64,000 bases of DNA from DASUBV01 sp036510065. GTDB lineage: Bacteria; Actinomycetota; Actinomycetes; Streptosporangiales; Streptosporangiaceae. Below, in pieces: positions 54,165 through 62,581 of the stretch. Under the pieces are notes generated by a model, which was not told the DNA's origin, searched no databases, and saw only the letters and a program-made list of their open reading frames with translations. The stretch lies in contig DATCEO010000230.1 in assembly GCA_036510065.1 (NCBI GenBank), forward strand, positions 1 to 64,000. Reading direction: 5' to 3'. A program made the translations under genes and the position numbers. The first letter of the stretch is position 1. Each line of letters begins with the position of its first letter.

Positions 54165-55064
54165 CTACGCCACCGGCGTGCCCGAGCTGGCCGTCAGCGC
54201 GGCAAACAGGGCCGCGATCCGGAGCGTCACCGGGCCCGCCTGGCCCGCGCCGATCGGGCGGCCGTCCAGGGCCAGCACCGGCACGATGCCGCCCATGGTG
54301 CCGGTGACGAACAGCTCGTCGGCGGAATAGAGCTGCGTCAGGCTGTAGTCGCCCACGGCGACGTCGAAGCCGGCCTCCGCGGCCAGGTCGAGCACCGCCT
54401 GCCGGGTGATCCCCTCCGGGCAGGCGGCCGCGCGGGGGGTGGCCAGGGCGCCCCCGGTGACCGCGAAGATGTGCGTGGCGTTGGTCTCGGCCACGAAGCC
54501 GCGGTGGTCCAGCATGACGGCGTCGTCCGCGCCGGCCAGGTTGGCCTCGATCTTGGCCAGGATGGAGTTCAGCAGGTTGTTGTGGTGGATCTTCGGGTCG
54601 AGGGTGTCGGGGGACGGCCGCCGCACGCTCGCGGTGACCAGCGTGATCCCGGCCGTGTCGTAGACCGGCGGCTTGTGCTCGGGCAGCACGATGAGCGTCG
54701 GCCCCGACTGGTTCAGCCGGGGATCCATGCCGCTGGTGACCTTCACCCCGCGGGTCAGCGTGAGCCGGATGTGCACGTTGTCGGTCATCTGGTTGGCCGC
54801 GAGCGTGCGCCGGATCTCGGCGACGATGTCCTCGTCGGCCGGGATGGAGGCGAAGGCCAGCGCCTGGGCCGAGCGGCGCAGCCGGGCCAGGTGCTCGGCC
54901 AGCCGGAAGATCCGGCCGTCGTAGAGCCGCAGGCCCTCCCAGACCGCGTCGCCGCCCTGCACCACGGAGTCGAACGGGCTGACCGCCGCCTCGTCGCGGT
55001 GCGACAGCCGGCCGCCGACGCTGACGACCAGGTCGAGGTTGCGCTCGTCAAACTGCTGCAGCAC
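54165..55064 (-). CDS. class IV PLP aminotransferase (branched-chain/D-amino acid type)
   Basis: 299 residues. Fold-type IV features: VVQGGDAVWEGLRLYDGRIF, LRLTLTRG-like VHIRLTLTRG, the PLP lysine Lys158 in LDPKIHHNNLLNSILA, Glu193 in FVAETNATHIFAV, and SADELFVTGTMGGIVPVLAL. Transaminates branched-chain or D-amino acids or acts as a deaminating lyase. The gene 42 bp upstream encodes a sulfotransferase-like protein; the pair may work together. Confidence 0.88.
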   Translation of the reverse strand: MLQQFDERNLDLVVSVGGRLSHRDEAAVSPFDSVVQGGDAVWEGLRLYDGRIFRLAEHLARLRRSAQALAFASIPADEDIVAEIRRTLAANQMTDNVHIRLTLTRGVKVTSGMDPRLNQSGPTLIVLPEHKPPVYDTAGITLVTASVRRPSPDTLDPKIHHNNLLNSILAKIEANLAGADDAVMLDHRGFVAETNATHIFAVTGGALATPRAAACPEGITRQAVLDLAAEAGFDVAVGDYSLTQLYSADELFVTGTMGGIVPVLALDGRPIGAGQAGPVTLRIAALFAALTASSGTPVA

Positions 55065-55106
55065 GGTGGCCTCCCGCCGGCCCGGCGACGACGATATCGG
55101 TAAGGA

Positions 55107-55835
55107 TCATGAGATGACCAGGCGGTGGGCCCGCAGCTCCTCGTAGAGCGGCCGGCACCGGGCGGCAAGCGGCTCCAGATGCGCCGGCAGCCCGCCAGCG
55201 GGCTCCCGGTAGGGCCCAAAACCCGTCGACGCCCGCACCCCGTCATACCAGTGCGCGGCCCATACCCCGTCGGTCGGCCGGGAGCCCGGCGGCCAGGACA
55301 GCATGGCCGGGTCGAAGCTCACCCCCAGCGCCGCGCAGAGCGCTTCTAGGGCGGCCCGCGGCCGGCGCAGGATGTCGCCCGAGTCGATCACCGGGCCGCC
55401 GAACGCGGCGAAGATCTCCGCCTGCTGCTCCAGCCCGAGGTCGGCCAGGGTCGGCTCGGCGCGGACCCGCGCGTAGGAGGCCAGCAGCTGCCGCGGGTCG
55501 CGGATCAGGAAGGCGTGCGACAGCCCCGCCAGCATCGCCCGGTCGATCTCCGGCAGCAGGTGGTGCGTCATGTGCTTCTGGTAGACCACGCTGACGCCTG
55601 GCGGCACCGGGCCGGCCGCGAGCTGGCCCAGGACCTGCCGCCAGTCCGTCGGCATGCTGGCGATGACCTCGTCCCGGCCGGGGTGCTCGATGCCCGTGCG
55701 GTCCAGGTAGAAGGCATACAGCGGCTCGTCCACGACGATCGTGTCGGGCCGGTTCTCCCAGGACCGCATCAGCGCGGTCGACACGGTGCGCGGCCCCGAC
55801 CACATCGCGATCCGCGTCACCCCGGACCGCGTCAC
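55107..55835 (-). CDS. sulfotransferase-like protein
   Basis: 242 residues. RIAMWSGPRTVSTALMRSWE is a PAPS-binding P-loop-like start (SGPRTVST), then DEPLYAFYL, SVVYQKHMTHHLLPEIDRAM, HAFLIRDPRQLLASYARVRA (3'-phosphate loop RDPR) and ILRRPRAALEALCAALGV. The family occurs fused or adjacent to class IV aminotransferases, as here. Whether it transfers sulfate is untested. Overlaps the MBL stop by four bases, so they are translated together. Confidence 0.75.
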   Translation of the reverse strand: MTRSGVTRIAMWSGPRTVSTALMRSWENRPDTIVVDEPLYAFYLDRTGIEHPGRDEVIASMPTDWRQVLGQLAAGPVPPGVSVVYQKHMTHHLLPEIDRAMLAGLSHAFLIRDPRQLLASYARVRAEPTLADLGLEQQAEIFAAFGGPVIDSGDILRRPRAALEALCAALGVSFDPAMLSWPPGSRPTDGVWAAHWYDGVRASTGFGPYREPAGGLPAHLEPLAARCRPLYEELRAHRLVIS

Positions 55836-56452
55836 CCGTCGAGCGAGGCGGCTTCGACGCCGATCGTGGTGTCCTCGCCGTGCCCCGTGTGCACCACCGT
55901 CTCCGGCGGCAGCGTCAGCAGCGAGGCACGGATGGACGCCAGGATCGTCGGATGGTCGGAATAGGACCGCCCCGTGGCCCCCGGCCCGCCGTGGAACAGC
56001 GTGTCCCCGGAGAACACCGTTCCCTGCCCGCCCAGCTCCGCCGCGTACAGGCAGACACTGCCGGGGGAGTGCCCTGGCGTGTGCAGCACCTGCAGCCCGA
56101 TCCCGGCAATCTCGATCAGCTGCTCCCCGGCCAGCACGCCGTCCGGCCGCTGGTCGGGGAACACCATCTGCCAGAGCACCTGGTCGCCCGGGTGCAGCAG
56201 GACCGGCGCCCCGGCTGCCTTGCCCAGCCGGGGCGCGGCGTTGATGTGATCGTTGTGCCCGTGGGTACAGATCACGCCGCGCAGGCGGCGGTCGCCGACG
56301 GCGGCCATGATCGCGTCGGCGTCATGCGCGGCGTCGATCACGATCACCTCGCTGCCGTCGCCGACCAGCCAGACATTGTTGTCCACCGCGAAATCCTGGC
56401 CGTCCAGCGAGAACGTCCCCGACGTAACGATCTGCTCCACCCGCGCCGTCAC
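55832..56452 (-). CDS. metallo-beta-lactamase fold hydrolase, partner of mycothiol-dependent formaldehyde dehydrogenase
   Basis: 206 residues. Metal ligands His64, His66, Asp68 and His69 (ICTHGHNDHINAAP), His128 (LHTPGHSPGS), Asp150 (VFSGDTLFHGGPGATGRS) and the terminal VVHTGHGEDTTIG. Glyoxalase II-like. In mycobacteria a gene of this type follows the mycothiol-dependent formaldehyde dehydrogenase and is thought to hydrolyse the S-formylmycothiol formed. Same order here, 13 bp apart. Confidence 0.85.
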   Translation of the reverse strand: MTARVEQIVTSGTFSLDGQDFAVDNNVWLVGDGSEVIVIDAAHDADAIMAAVGDRRLRGVICTHGHNDHINAAPRLGKAAGAPVLLHPGDQVLWQMVFPDQRPDGVLAGEQLIEIAGIGLQVLHTPGHSPGSVCLYAAELGGQGTVFSGDTLFHGGPGATGRSYSDHPTILASIRASLLTLPPETVVHTGHGEDTTIGVEAASLDG

Positions 56453-56465
56453 GGCTGCCTCACCC

Positions 56466-57554
56466 TCATGGCAGGGTCACCACGCTGCGGAGCACCTCGC
56501 CGCGGCTCATCTTGGCGAAGGCCTCCTCGACGTCGTCCAGCGTGATCGTCTCGGACACGAACTTGTCCAGCGGCAGCCTGCCCTGCAGGTGCAGGTCGGT
56601 GAGCATCGGAAAGTCGCGGTCGGGCAGGCAGTCCCCGTACCAGGACGACTTGAGCGCGCCGCCCCGGCCGAACACGTCCAGCAGCGGCAGGTCCAGCTGG
56701 AGTTCCGGCGTCGGGACGCCGACCAGCACCACCGTGCCGGCGAGGTCCCGGGCATAGAACGCCTGCTTGTAGGTCTCCGGCCGGCCGACCGCCTCGATCA
56801 CCACGTCGGCGCCGTTGCCCTCGGTCAGCTCGCGGATCTTCGCCACCGGGTCGGCGCTGCGGGAGTTCACCACGTGAGTGGCGCCGAACTGGCGGGCCCA
56901 CTCCAGCTTCCGGTCGTCCACGTCCACCGCGATGATCGTCCGCGCGCCCGCCAGCCGGGCGCCCATGATCGCCGCGTCGCCAACGCCGCCGCAGCCGATG
57001 ACCGCGACCGAGTCGCCGCGCGTGACGCCGCCGGTGTTGATCGCCGCGCCCAGCCCGGCCATCACCCCGCAGCCCAGCAGCCCCGCCACCTCGGGCTTGA
57101 CCTCGGCGCTCACCTTGGTGCACTGGCCCGCCGCGACGAGCGTCTTCTCCGCGAAGGCGCCGATGCCCAGCGCCGGAGACAGCTCCGTCCCGTCGGTCAG
57201 CGTCATCTTCTGGCTGGCGTTATGCGTGGCAAAGCAGTACCAGGGGCGACCGCGCCGGCAGGCCCGGCACTGGCCGCAGACCGCGCGCCAGTTGAGGATG
57301 ACGAAATCACCGGCCGCAAGCCCGGTCACCCCGTCGCCGACCGCCTCGACGACGCCCGCCGCCTCATGCCCCAGCAGGTACGGGAAGTCGTCACCGATGC
57401 CGCCCTCGCGGTAGTGCAGGTCGGTGTGGCAGACCCCGCAGGCCTGCACCCGGACGAGGGCTTCCCCCGGCCCGGGGTCAGGCACGACGACCGTGGTCAC
57501 GGTGACTGCGGCTCCCTTGCCGGTGGCGATGACGCCTTTCACCTCGTGTGCCAT
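56466..57554 (-). CDS. mscR: S-(hydroxymethyl)mycothiol dehydrogenase (mycothiol-dependent formaldehyde dehydrogenase)
   Basis: 362 residues, zinc MDR alcohol dehydrogenase. Catalytic zinc: Cys42 (CGVCHTDLHYREGG), His63/Glu64 (LLGHEAAGVVE), Cys near 171 (LLGCGVMAGLGAAI). Structural zinc: Cys93, 96, 99, 107 (CGQCRACRRGRPWYC). NAD site GCGGVGDAAIMGARLAGA. Oxidises S-hydroxymethyl-mycothiol formed from formaldehyde. Formaldehyde is expected from dimethylglycine/sarcosine dehydrogenase and from methanethiol oxidase in this window. Presence of this enzyme indicates a mycothiol-producing actinobacterium. Confidence 0.9.
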   Translation of the reverse strand: MAHEVKGVIATGKGAAVTVTTVVVPDPGPGEALVRVQACGVCHTDLHYREGGIGDDFPYLLGHEAAGVVEAVGDGVTGLAAGDFVILNWRAVCGQCRACRRGRPWYCFATHNASQKMTLTDGTELSPALGIGAFAEKTLVAAGQCTKVSAEVKPEVAGLLGCGVMAGLGAAINTGGVTRGDSVAVIGCGGVGDAAIMGARLAGARTIIAVDVDDRKLEWARQFGATHVVNSRSADPVAKIRELTEGNGADVVIEAVGRPETYKQAFYARDLAGTVVLVGVPTPELQLDLPLLDVFGRGGALKSSWYGDCLPDRDFPMLTDLHLQGRLPLDKFVSETITLDDVEEAFAKMSRGEVLRSVVTLP

Positions 57555-57693
57555 CAGGCCGAGTCCTCTCCTCGCTCATAACGGAAGTCGCCAGCTCATC
57601 CGGCTTTGCACCGCCGGCGCGGCTCGGGGGCGATGATACGACGGCCGAGGTGGCCGGGGATAGCGCGGGCAGCGGCCGGCTCGGCTAGCGCCT

Positions 57694-58383
57694 TCAGGCT
57701 GCCGGGGCTGTGACCTGCTGCGGGCGCCGGGCCATGAGCGGCCCGCGCCGCCGGGACATCACCACGATGTCCACGGCCGGGAGCGCCAGCGCCGCCAGGG
57801 CCACGCCGAGTTCGTCGGGCTGCACGTCGTTCAGCCGGACCCGGTACTGTGGCGCGCTGCCGCGCGGCTCGGTGAGCCGCGGCGTACCGCGGCCCAGCCA
57901 CAGCGGCAGGATGAGCATGCCGCACATCAGCAGCGCCTGGCGCAGCAGGCTGCGGCGGCGGACGATCCGGGCGGCCGGGCCGAGCGTGATCTCCAGCACC
58001 GAGCCGTCGTGCCGGGGCGCGATGCTGAGCCGCTGCACGTCCGACCACCACAGCAGGGCCTGCCGCTGCCGGGGCCGCTTGCGGGCGGTTCGCACGCCGA
58101 GCCGGATCCCGTTGGCGTCGGCGCGGAAGGCCAGCCGCCGGATCGTCGCGAAGACGGCGATCAGCGCGGTGATGGCCAGCACCAGCGCGCTCAGCGCCAG
58201 GCCGCCGTACCAGACGGGAATCGCCCCGACGAGCCGGTTCCAGCCGTACAAGAGCGCGCCGACCCCGACGGCGATCCAGACCGGGATGAGGTACGGGTAG
58301 CCGCGCGGGAAGGTGCTCGACGGGCCGCGGACAAGCGCGGCAAAGCTGTCGTCCACGAATGCCTCCCGCTCATCCCTGGTCAT
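57694..58383 (-). CDS. two-TM membrane protein, possibly PH-like domain
   Basis: 229 residues. Hydrophobic pair LIPVWIAVGVGALLYGWNRL and VWYGGLALSALVLAITALIA near the N-terminus, then a beta-rich part (RADANGIRLGVRTARKR, LLWWSDVQRLSIAPRHDGSV, LEITLGPAARIVRRR) resembling bacterial PH-like domains, and a short third hydrophobic segment (ALLMCGMLILPLWLG). No known function. Confidence 0.65.
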   Translation of the reverse strand: MTRDEREAFVDDSFAALVRGPSSTFPRGYPYLIPVWIAVGVGALLYGWNRLVGAIPVWYGGLALSALVLAITALIAVFATIRRLAFRADANGIRLGVRTARKRPRQRQALLWWSDVQRLSIAPRHDGSVLEITLGPAARIVRRRSLLRQALLMCGMLILPLWLGRGTPRLTEPRGSAPQYRVRLNDVQPDELGVALAALALPAVDIVVMSRRRGPLMARRPQQVTAPAA

Positions 58384-58601
58384 CGCAGTCCCTAACGTGA
58401 TGGTCAGTCATAACGGGCTGTCCGGCAAGGGCTGAGTGGGCAGGATCACCCCCCTTCGCCCCGAGCACGGCAAAAATGGCCGCCCGGTGCCCTGCGCTCG
58501 CCCCGCGCTCGGCCCCGCGCAGATCGTGGATGTCCCCGAGGTGACACGTGGCGGTTAGCAATCGGACATCCACACCGGGAGTCCTAGGCAAGGATGAGGA
58601 C

Positions 58602-58853
58602 ATGGCGTTCCTGACCCCGCGCGAGACAATTGCCTTGACTGCTCTGGCGAACGGCAGCCCGATGACCATCGGGGACCTGTCACAGGTCGTCACCCAGATG
58701 GCGGGCAAGGACATCGGACCGGAGGCGACCGCGGCACTAGCGCGCAGCCTGGTGGGCCAGCGGATGGCGGAGCGCTCCGGGACCGGAGGCCTGGAGCTGT
58801 ACCAGGCGACGGCCGAGGGTCGGGCCTGGCTAGAGGCGTACGGAGGTGGCTGA
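58602..58853 (+). CDS. small winged-helix-like protein
   Basis: 83 residues from the ATG at 58602 with GGATGAGG upstream; an earlier GTG-like start at 58548 adds 18 residues. TPRETIALTALANGSPMTIG, GPEATAALARSLVGQRMAE and LYQATAEGRAWLEAYG follow the helix-helix-turn-helix-wing pattern of PadR/MarR-like small regulators. Its stop overlaps the start of the next small gene. Confidence 0.6.
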   Translation: MAFLTPRETIALTALANGSPMTIGDLSQVVTQMAGKDIGPEATAALARSLVGQRMAERSGTGGLELYQATAEGRAWLEAYGGG

Positions 58854-59011
58854 TGCTGGTGACAAGTCTCGCCGAGCTGGATCTGACCGAGCTTCGCGGG
58901 CTCGTCACTCCCGTGGTCGAGGTCAGCCTCGGCGGCCCGGCTGATCGTGGCCGTAAGGAGCCAGTAAGGCCGATGGCGTGGCGGGCGTGGCCCCCGTACC
59001 GCATGATGTAG
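58853..59011 (+). CDS. 52-residue hypothetical protein, coupled to the preceding gene
   Basis: The ATG at 58853 shares its A with the TGA of the previous gene (TGATG), and GGAGGTGG lies directly upstream, indicating coupled translation. Begins MLVTSLAELDLTELRGLVTP and ends WPPYRMM. Possibly a short partner or an inhibitor of the regulator; no family recognised. Confidence 0.5.
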   Translation: MLVTSLAELDLTELRGLVTPVVEVSLGGPADRGRKEPVRPMAWRAWPPYRMM

Positions 59012-59063
59012 TGACTTTGATCGGGTCCAGGACGCCGCGTCAGTCCCAGGAGCTATTCATTTC

Positions 59064-61067
59064 ATGAGCACCGGATGGCCGCACGATCAGCAGGAGCTCT
59101 CCGATTCTCGTTCACCGGACGAGGACGCGTGGCCCGCTGCTGACCGTGACGACCAGCGGCGTCGGCCCGGTGCCGCCCCGTCGGAAGGCAAGTCCGCCGG
59201 CAGGCAGTCCGGCCGGAAGGGCCGCCGCGCTCAGGCTGACGACCGGGACCAGGAGGCCGACGCCCAGGGCGGCGACGACGAAGACTACGAATGGATCCGC
59301 TACCTCTCCGGCGGACGGCCCAGTTCGCCTAGCCCGGCCGGAACTCCCGGCCCGGGGGTCCCGGCGCGGCGGCCGACCCCGTCCCCAGAGCCGTCCTCGG
59401 GCCGCCCCGGCCGAGGGCGGCTGGGCTCGCGCCGGTCCGCCGAGACGGCCCCGGCCCCCCCGGTGGCCCCGGCCCGCCCGGAGGAACGGGCCGGTCAGGA
59501 TTTCGATGCCTGGACAGATCCGGGTGCCGGACAGCGGGAGCGGCCGGCCTCCCCGGCCGCCTGGAAGCCGGAGCGGGCAGCTGATGACGGCTGGGGTTCG
59601 GCCGGCCAGGCAGAGCAAGGATTCGCCCCGGCCCCCCGCCAGGACAGCTCCGGGCCGGAAGCCGACTCAGGCCGCCGGGGGCATGCTGGTCCGTCTCGCA
59701 GGCGCAGCGACCGGCGCGCTCGCGGCGCCGATCCGAAGCGCGCGTCAGGGGCGGATGACCACAGCCTTTCCGGAAGCGAGTCCCGGCTGCCGGGGGACGA
59801 GTTCGCGCCTCGGCCGGCCCCTCAGCCGCTGGCCCCGGCCCGCCATCGCGGCCCGGCTGGTGCGCAGGACGACGGCACAGCGCCGGAATCCCGGCGGGGA
59901 GCGGCGCAGGTGCCGGCGGATGAGGCGCCGACGCCAGCGACGCGGGTGCCGGCGGATGAGGCTCCGGCCAGGCTGGATCGCCGGGCGCGGAAGCTAGCCA
60001 AGGCCGAGTCACGTGACCAGCGGAGGCGGCAGGACCGGCCGGCGGACGCCGGAGACGACGCAGGTACAGCCGCCGGCCGGGCAGCAGCAGCAGCGTCGGC
60101 GGCCAGCCAGCAGCAGCCGGGCACCTGGCCGGGTGCGCGGACGCCGCCGGCTAGTCGCGGGGAAGGGCAAGCCGCTTTCCCGGCGGCTCAGCCGCCATTT
60201 CCCCCGGCACCGGCACCCGAGACCGGGCGGCCCGCGGCAAGTTACCCCTCCCGATCTGCGACAGCGCAGTTCCCGCGCCTGGTGACAGCCGAGGCGCCGC
60301 AATCGGCGACGGCACAGCTCGCGCCGCCTGAGGTCGCCGACGGCTCGCGGTCCGCGACGGCGGAAAGCTCGCGGCCCACTGCTGAGGCGCCGCGACGGGT
60401 CAGCACGGCCGCTGCCGGATCAGTCATGACCGAGCCGGCCCCGGCCAGGCCAGCCAGCGCGGAGCCGGCCAGCCAGGCCGGCCAGCCAAGGTCGAGCCGC
60501 CGGGCGGGTCGCCGCAAGGCTCGTCGCTGGCGGATACTGGCGGCGGGAGCCGTGGTGGTAGCCGCGGGGGCGGCCGCGTTCGAGCTCATGCCGGCCAGCG
60601 CCCGCGGTCCGGTGCACGTGATCGTGACACCGCAGGCGCTGGGCAGTTACACCCAGGCGCCCGCGCTGGCGGCGAGCATGAAAGCGGCCCAGCTGCGCAA
60701 CAGCATCATGTCGCAGGGCAGTGGCGAGGCCAGTCATGTCGTCGCGGCGGTCTACGAGGACAGCGCCAGCCCGGCCGCCAGCTCCGCCCCGCAGATCATC
60801 TTGTTCATCGGCGGCAACCTGGCCCGGAGCTCACCTAGCTCCTTCATCTCCAGCTTCATCGGCCGGCTGCCAGGCGCCGTTACTACTGGTGCCGGCTCGC
60901 TCGGCGGGGCGGCCGCCTGCGTTCCGAGCGTGTCCGCTAACCCGGCCGAATGTGCCTGGGCCGACGGTGACACCTTCGGGCTCGTCGCCTCGCCGACGCT
61001 GGGCGCGCAGGCGCTAGCGGCTGAGATGCGGCAGATGCGGCTCAAGGTCGAGCACCTGGCCAAGTAG
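59064..61067 (+). CDS. membrane-anchored protein with long disordered cytoplasmic region
   Basis: 667 residues. About the first 480 are low-complexity (Ala/Pro/Arg/Asp/Gly/Ser), probably disordered and cytoplasmic, with degenerate repeats such as QVPADEAPTPATRVPADEAP and SRSATA(Q/E). A basic patch (SRRAGRRKARRWR) precedes one transmembrane helix (ILAAGAVVVAAGAAAFELM, about 491-509). The ~155-residue extracellular domain (VHVIVTPQALGSYTQAP, VVAAVYEDSASP, AACVPSVSANPAECAWADGD with two Cys that could form a disulfide) is small and folded. Function unknown. Confidence 0.7.
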   Translation: MSTGWPHDQQELSDSRSPDEDAWPAADRDDQRRRPGAAPSEGKSAGRQSGRKGRRAQADDRDQEADAQGGDDEDYEWIRYLSGGRPSSPSPAGTPGPGVPARRPTPSPEPSSGRPGRGRLGSRRSAETAPAPPVAPARPEERAGQDFDAWTDPGAGQRERPASPAAWKPERAADDGWGSAGQAEQGFAPAPRQDSSGPEADSGRRGHAGPSRRRSDRRARGADPKRASGADDHSLSGSESRLPGDEFAPRPAPQPLAPARHRGPAGAQDDGTAPESRRGAAQVPADEAPTPATRVPADEAPARLDRRARKLAKAESRDQRRRQDRPADAGDDAGTAAGRAAAAASAASQQQPGTWPGARTPPASRGEGQAAFPAAQPPFPPAPAPETGRPAASYPSRSATAQFPRLVTAEAPQSATAQLAPPEVADGSRSATAESSRPTAEAPRRVSTAAAGSVMTEPAPARPASAEPASQAGQPRSSRRAGRRKARRWRILAAGAVVVAAGAAAFELMPASARGPVHVIVTPQALGSYTQAPALAASMKAAQLRNSIMSQGSGEASHVVAAVYEDSASPAASSAPQIILFIGGNLARSSPSSFISSFIGRLPGAVTTGAGSLGGAAACVPSVSANPAECAWADGDTFGLVASPTLGAQALAAEMRQMRLKVEHLAK

Positions 61068-61099
61068 CGCGGGTCAGCCAGGATCCGCAACCTGGTCCG

Positions 61100-62383
61100 T
61101 TAAGACGAGGGTTTGTCGGTCTTTCCCGATCCGGGTCCGTCCTGGGGCCTGGGCCTGCGCAGCGATAGCCGGGCGATGGCGATCGCGATGGCGCCCGCCA
61201 GGACCGCGAGGCCGGCCAGCTGGCCGCCGATGAGCCGGGGGTCGAGCGGAACGATGGCCGAGACGTTCGCCACTCGGGTGGCGCGCTTGCGGGCGGGCGG
61301 GAAGCCGATCGATCCGCTGGGGCTCGGGCTCAGGGCCGGGGAGACGGTGGGGAACAGCCCGGCCGGGTTGCCCAGGCCGGGCCCGTTGGCGGCCACCGGC
61401 GGCACCGAAACGGGCGGCAGCGTGACGGGCGGCAGCGTCACGGTGGCGGGCGGGGAGGTCGTGGTCGGCGGTGGCGTGGCCGCCGTCACCAGGACTGACC
61501 CTGACGCGTCGAAGGAACGCGCGCCCTTTGCGGAGGCGGTCGCGGTGAGCTTAACCTGCTCGCCATTGGAGGCTGACTTCTGCACCGCCGCCGTGGCCTG
61601 CAGCTCGTCAGCCTGCCCGGCGGGTAGCGTGCCGATTCCGCAGCTGGCGGTGCCGGAGCTGGGGCAGACCGAGAACTGCGGCGCGCCTACGTGACTAGCG
61701 TGCGCGATGTGCACGTCGACCGTCACGGACTTGCTATCCGCGCGGGTGCTCCATACCCAGATCGCGAAGCCGGCCTTATGACCGGGCCGCACCTGCGCGG
61801 AGGTCCCCAGCGGCTGAACCGACACGCAGAGCTGCGGCGTCTGCTTGCTGGGTGACGGACTCGGGCTGGGACTGGAACTGGACGGCTTGGGGCTGGGGCT
61901 GGAGCTCGATGGCTTGGGCGTCGGGCTGGAGCTCGATGGCTTGGGGGTCGGGCTGGTGCTCTTCGATGGCGAGCTGGTCGGGCTCGTCGTCGGTGAGCTC
62001 GACGTATGGCTGGCCGACGGGTGCGGGCTCGGTGGGGTCGTGGAGCTGGACGGCCTGGGGCTTGGGGACTTGCTCTTCGTGCTGGTCGGCTTGGGGGTCG
62101 GTGACGTGGTCCTGGTCCTCGTCGGCTTGGGCGTCGGGCGGCCGGAGGAGCTGTGGCTGCCGGATGGCCTCGGGCTGGCCGAGCTGGCTGACGCGGCGGG
62201 GCGCAGCGCTGAGGCCAGGAGAATCGCGGCCTTGGGACGGCTGGAGCAGGCGGCCTTCACGACCGGCGCGGCCACGTCCGCCGGACGGACCACCGAGGCG
62301 CCGAAGACGTCCGGACTGGCCCCGAGGAGCATGAAACCCGTGAGCGCACCGAGGGTCAGTAGTCTGACGAGCTGCGCCCTCAC
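61100..62383 (-). CDS. secreted Ser/Pro/Thr-rich surface protein with C-terminal membrane anchor
   Basis: 427 residues from a GTG at 62383 (GTG at 62389 is the alternative) with GAGG upstream. Signal peptide VRAQLVRLLTLGALTGFMLL; a Ser/Pro/Thr/Lys stretch of tandem (P)TPKPSSSS-type units (~60-200); a beta-domain with two cysteine pairs (QLCVSVQPLGTSAQVRPGHK, APQFSVCPSSGTASCGIG); another Pro/Thr region; and a C-terminal transmembrane helix (LIGGQLAGLAVLAGAIAIAI) with a basic tail. No LPxTG motif is seen. Likely a wall-spanning surface protein, convergent with the preceding membrane protein. Confidence 0.75.
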   Translation of the reverse strand: MRAQLVRLLTLGALTGFMLLGASPDVFGASVVRPADVAAPVVKAACSSRPKAAILLASALRPAASASSASPRPSGSHSSSGRPTPKPTRTRTTSPTPKPTSTKSKSPSPRPSSSTTPPSPHPSASHTSSSPTTSPTSSPSKSTSPTPKPSSSSPTPKPSSSSPSPKPSSSSPSPSPSPSKQTPQLCVSVQPLGTSAQVRPGHKAGFAIWVWSTRADSKSVTVDVHIAHASHVGAPQFSVCPSSGTASCGIGTLPAGQADELQATAAVQKSASNGEQVKLTATASAKGARSFDASGSVLVTAATPPPTTTSPPATVTLPPVTLPPVSVPPVAANGPGLGNPAGLFPTVSPALSPSPSGSIGFPPARKRATRVANVSAIVPLDPRLIGGQLAGLAVLAGAIAIAIARLSLRRPRPQDGPGSGKTDKPSS

Positions 62384-62581
62384 TGGCACGACCTCGTCGT
62401 TGACGTCTGAGCCGGTATGAAACTGCCCACCATGGTCCTCACAGTATGCGCGTCCTAGTTGAGGATTCCCTGCGGCCGGGTTTCGACACCTAAGCTCTTG
62501 CCGCGTATCGCCCCGCGGCACCCGCCGGGCAGCTCAGGCTGCCGCACGATCTTGCCGCCGCAGGAAGGAGGGCCGGACTTG

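Noticed and set aside
61845..62420. Gly/Leu-repeat plus-strand frame
   Set aside because: Complement of the Ser/Pro/Lys repeats of the surface protein gene; repeat appearance comes from that coding sequence.
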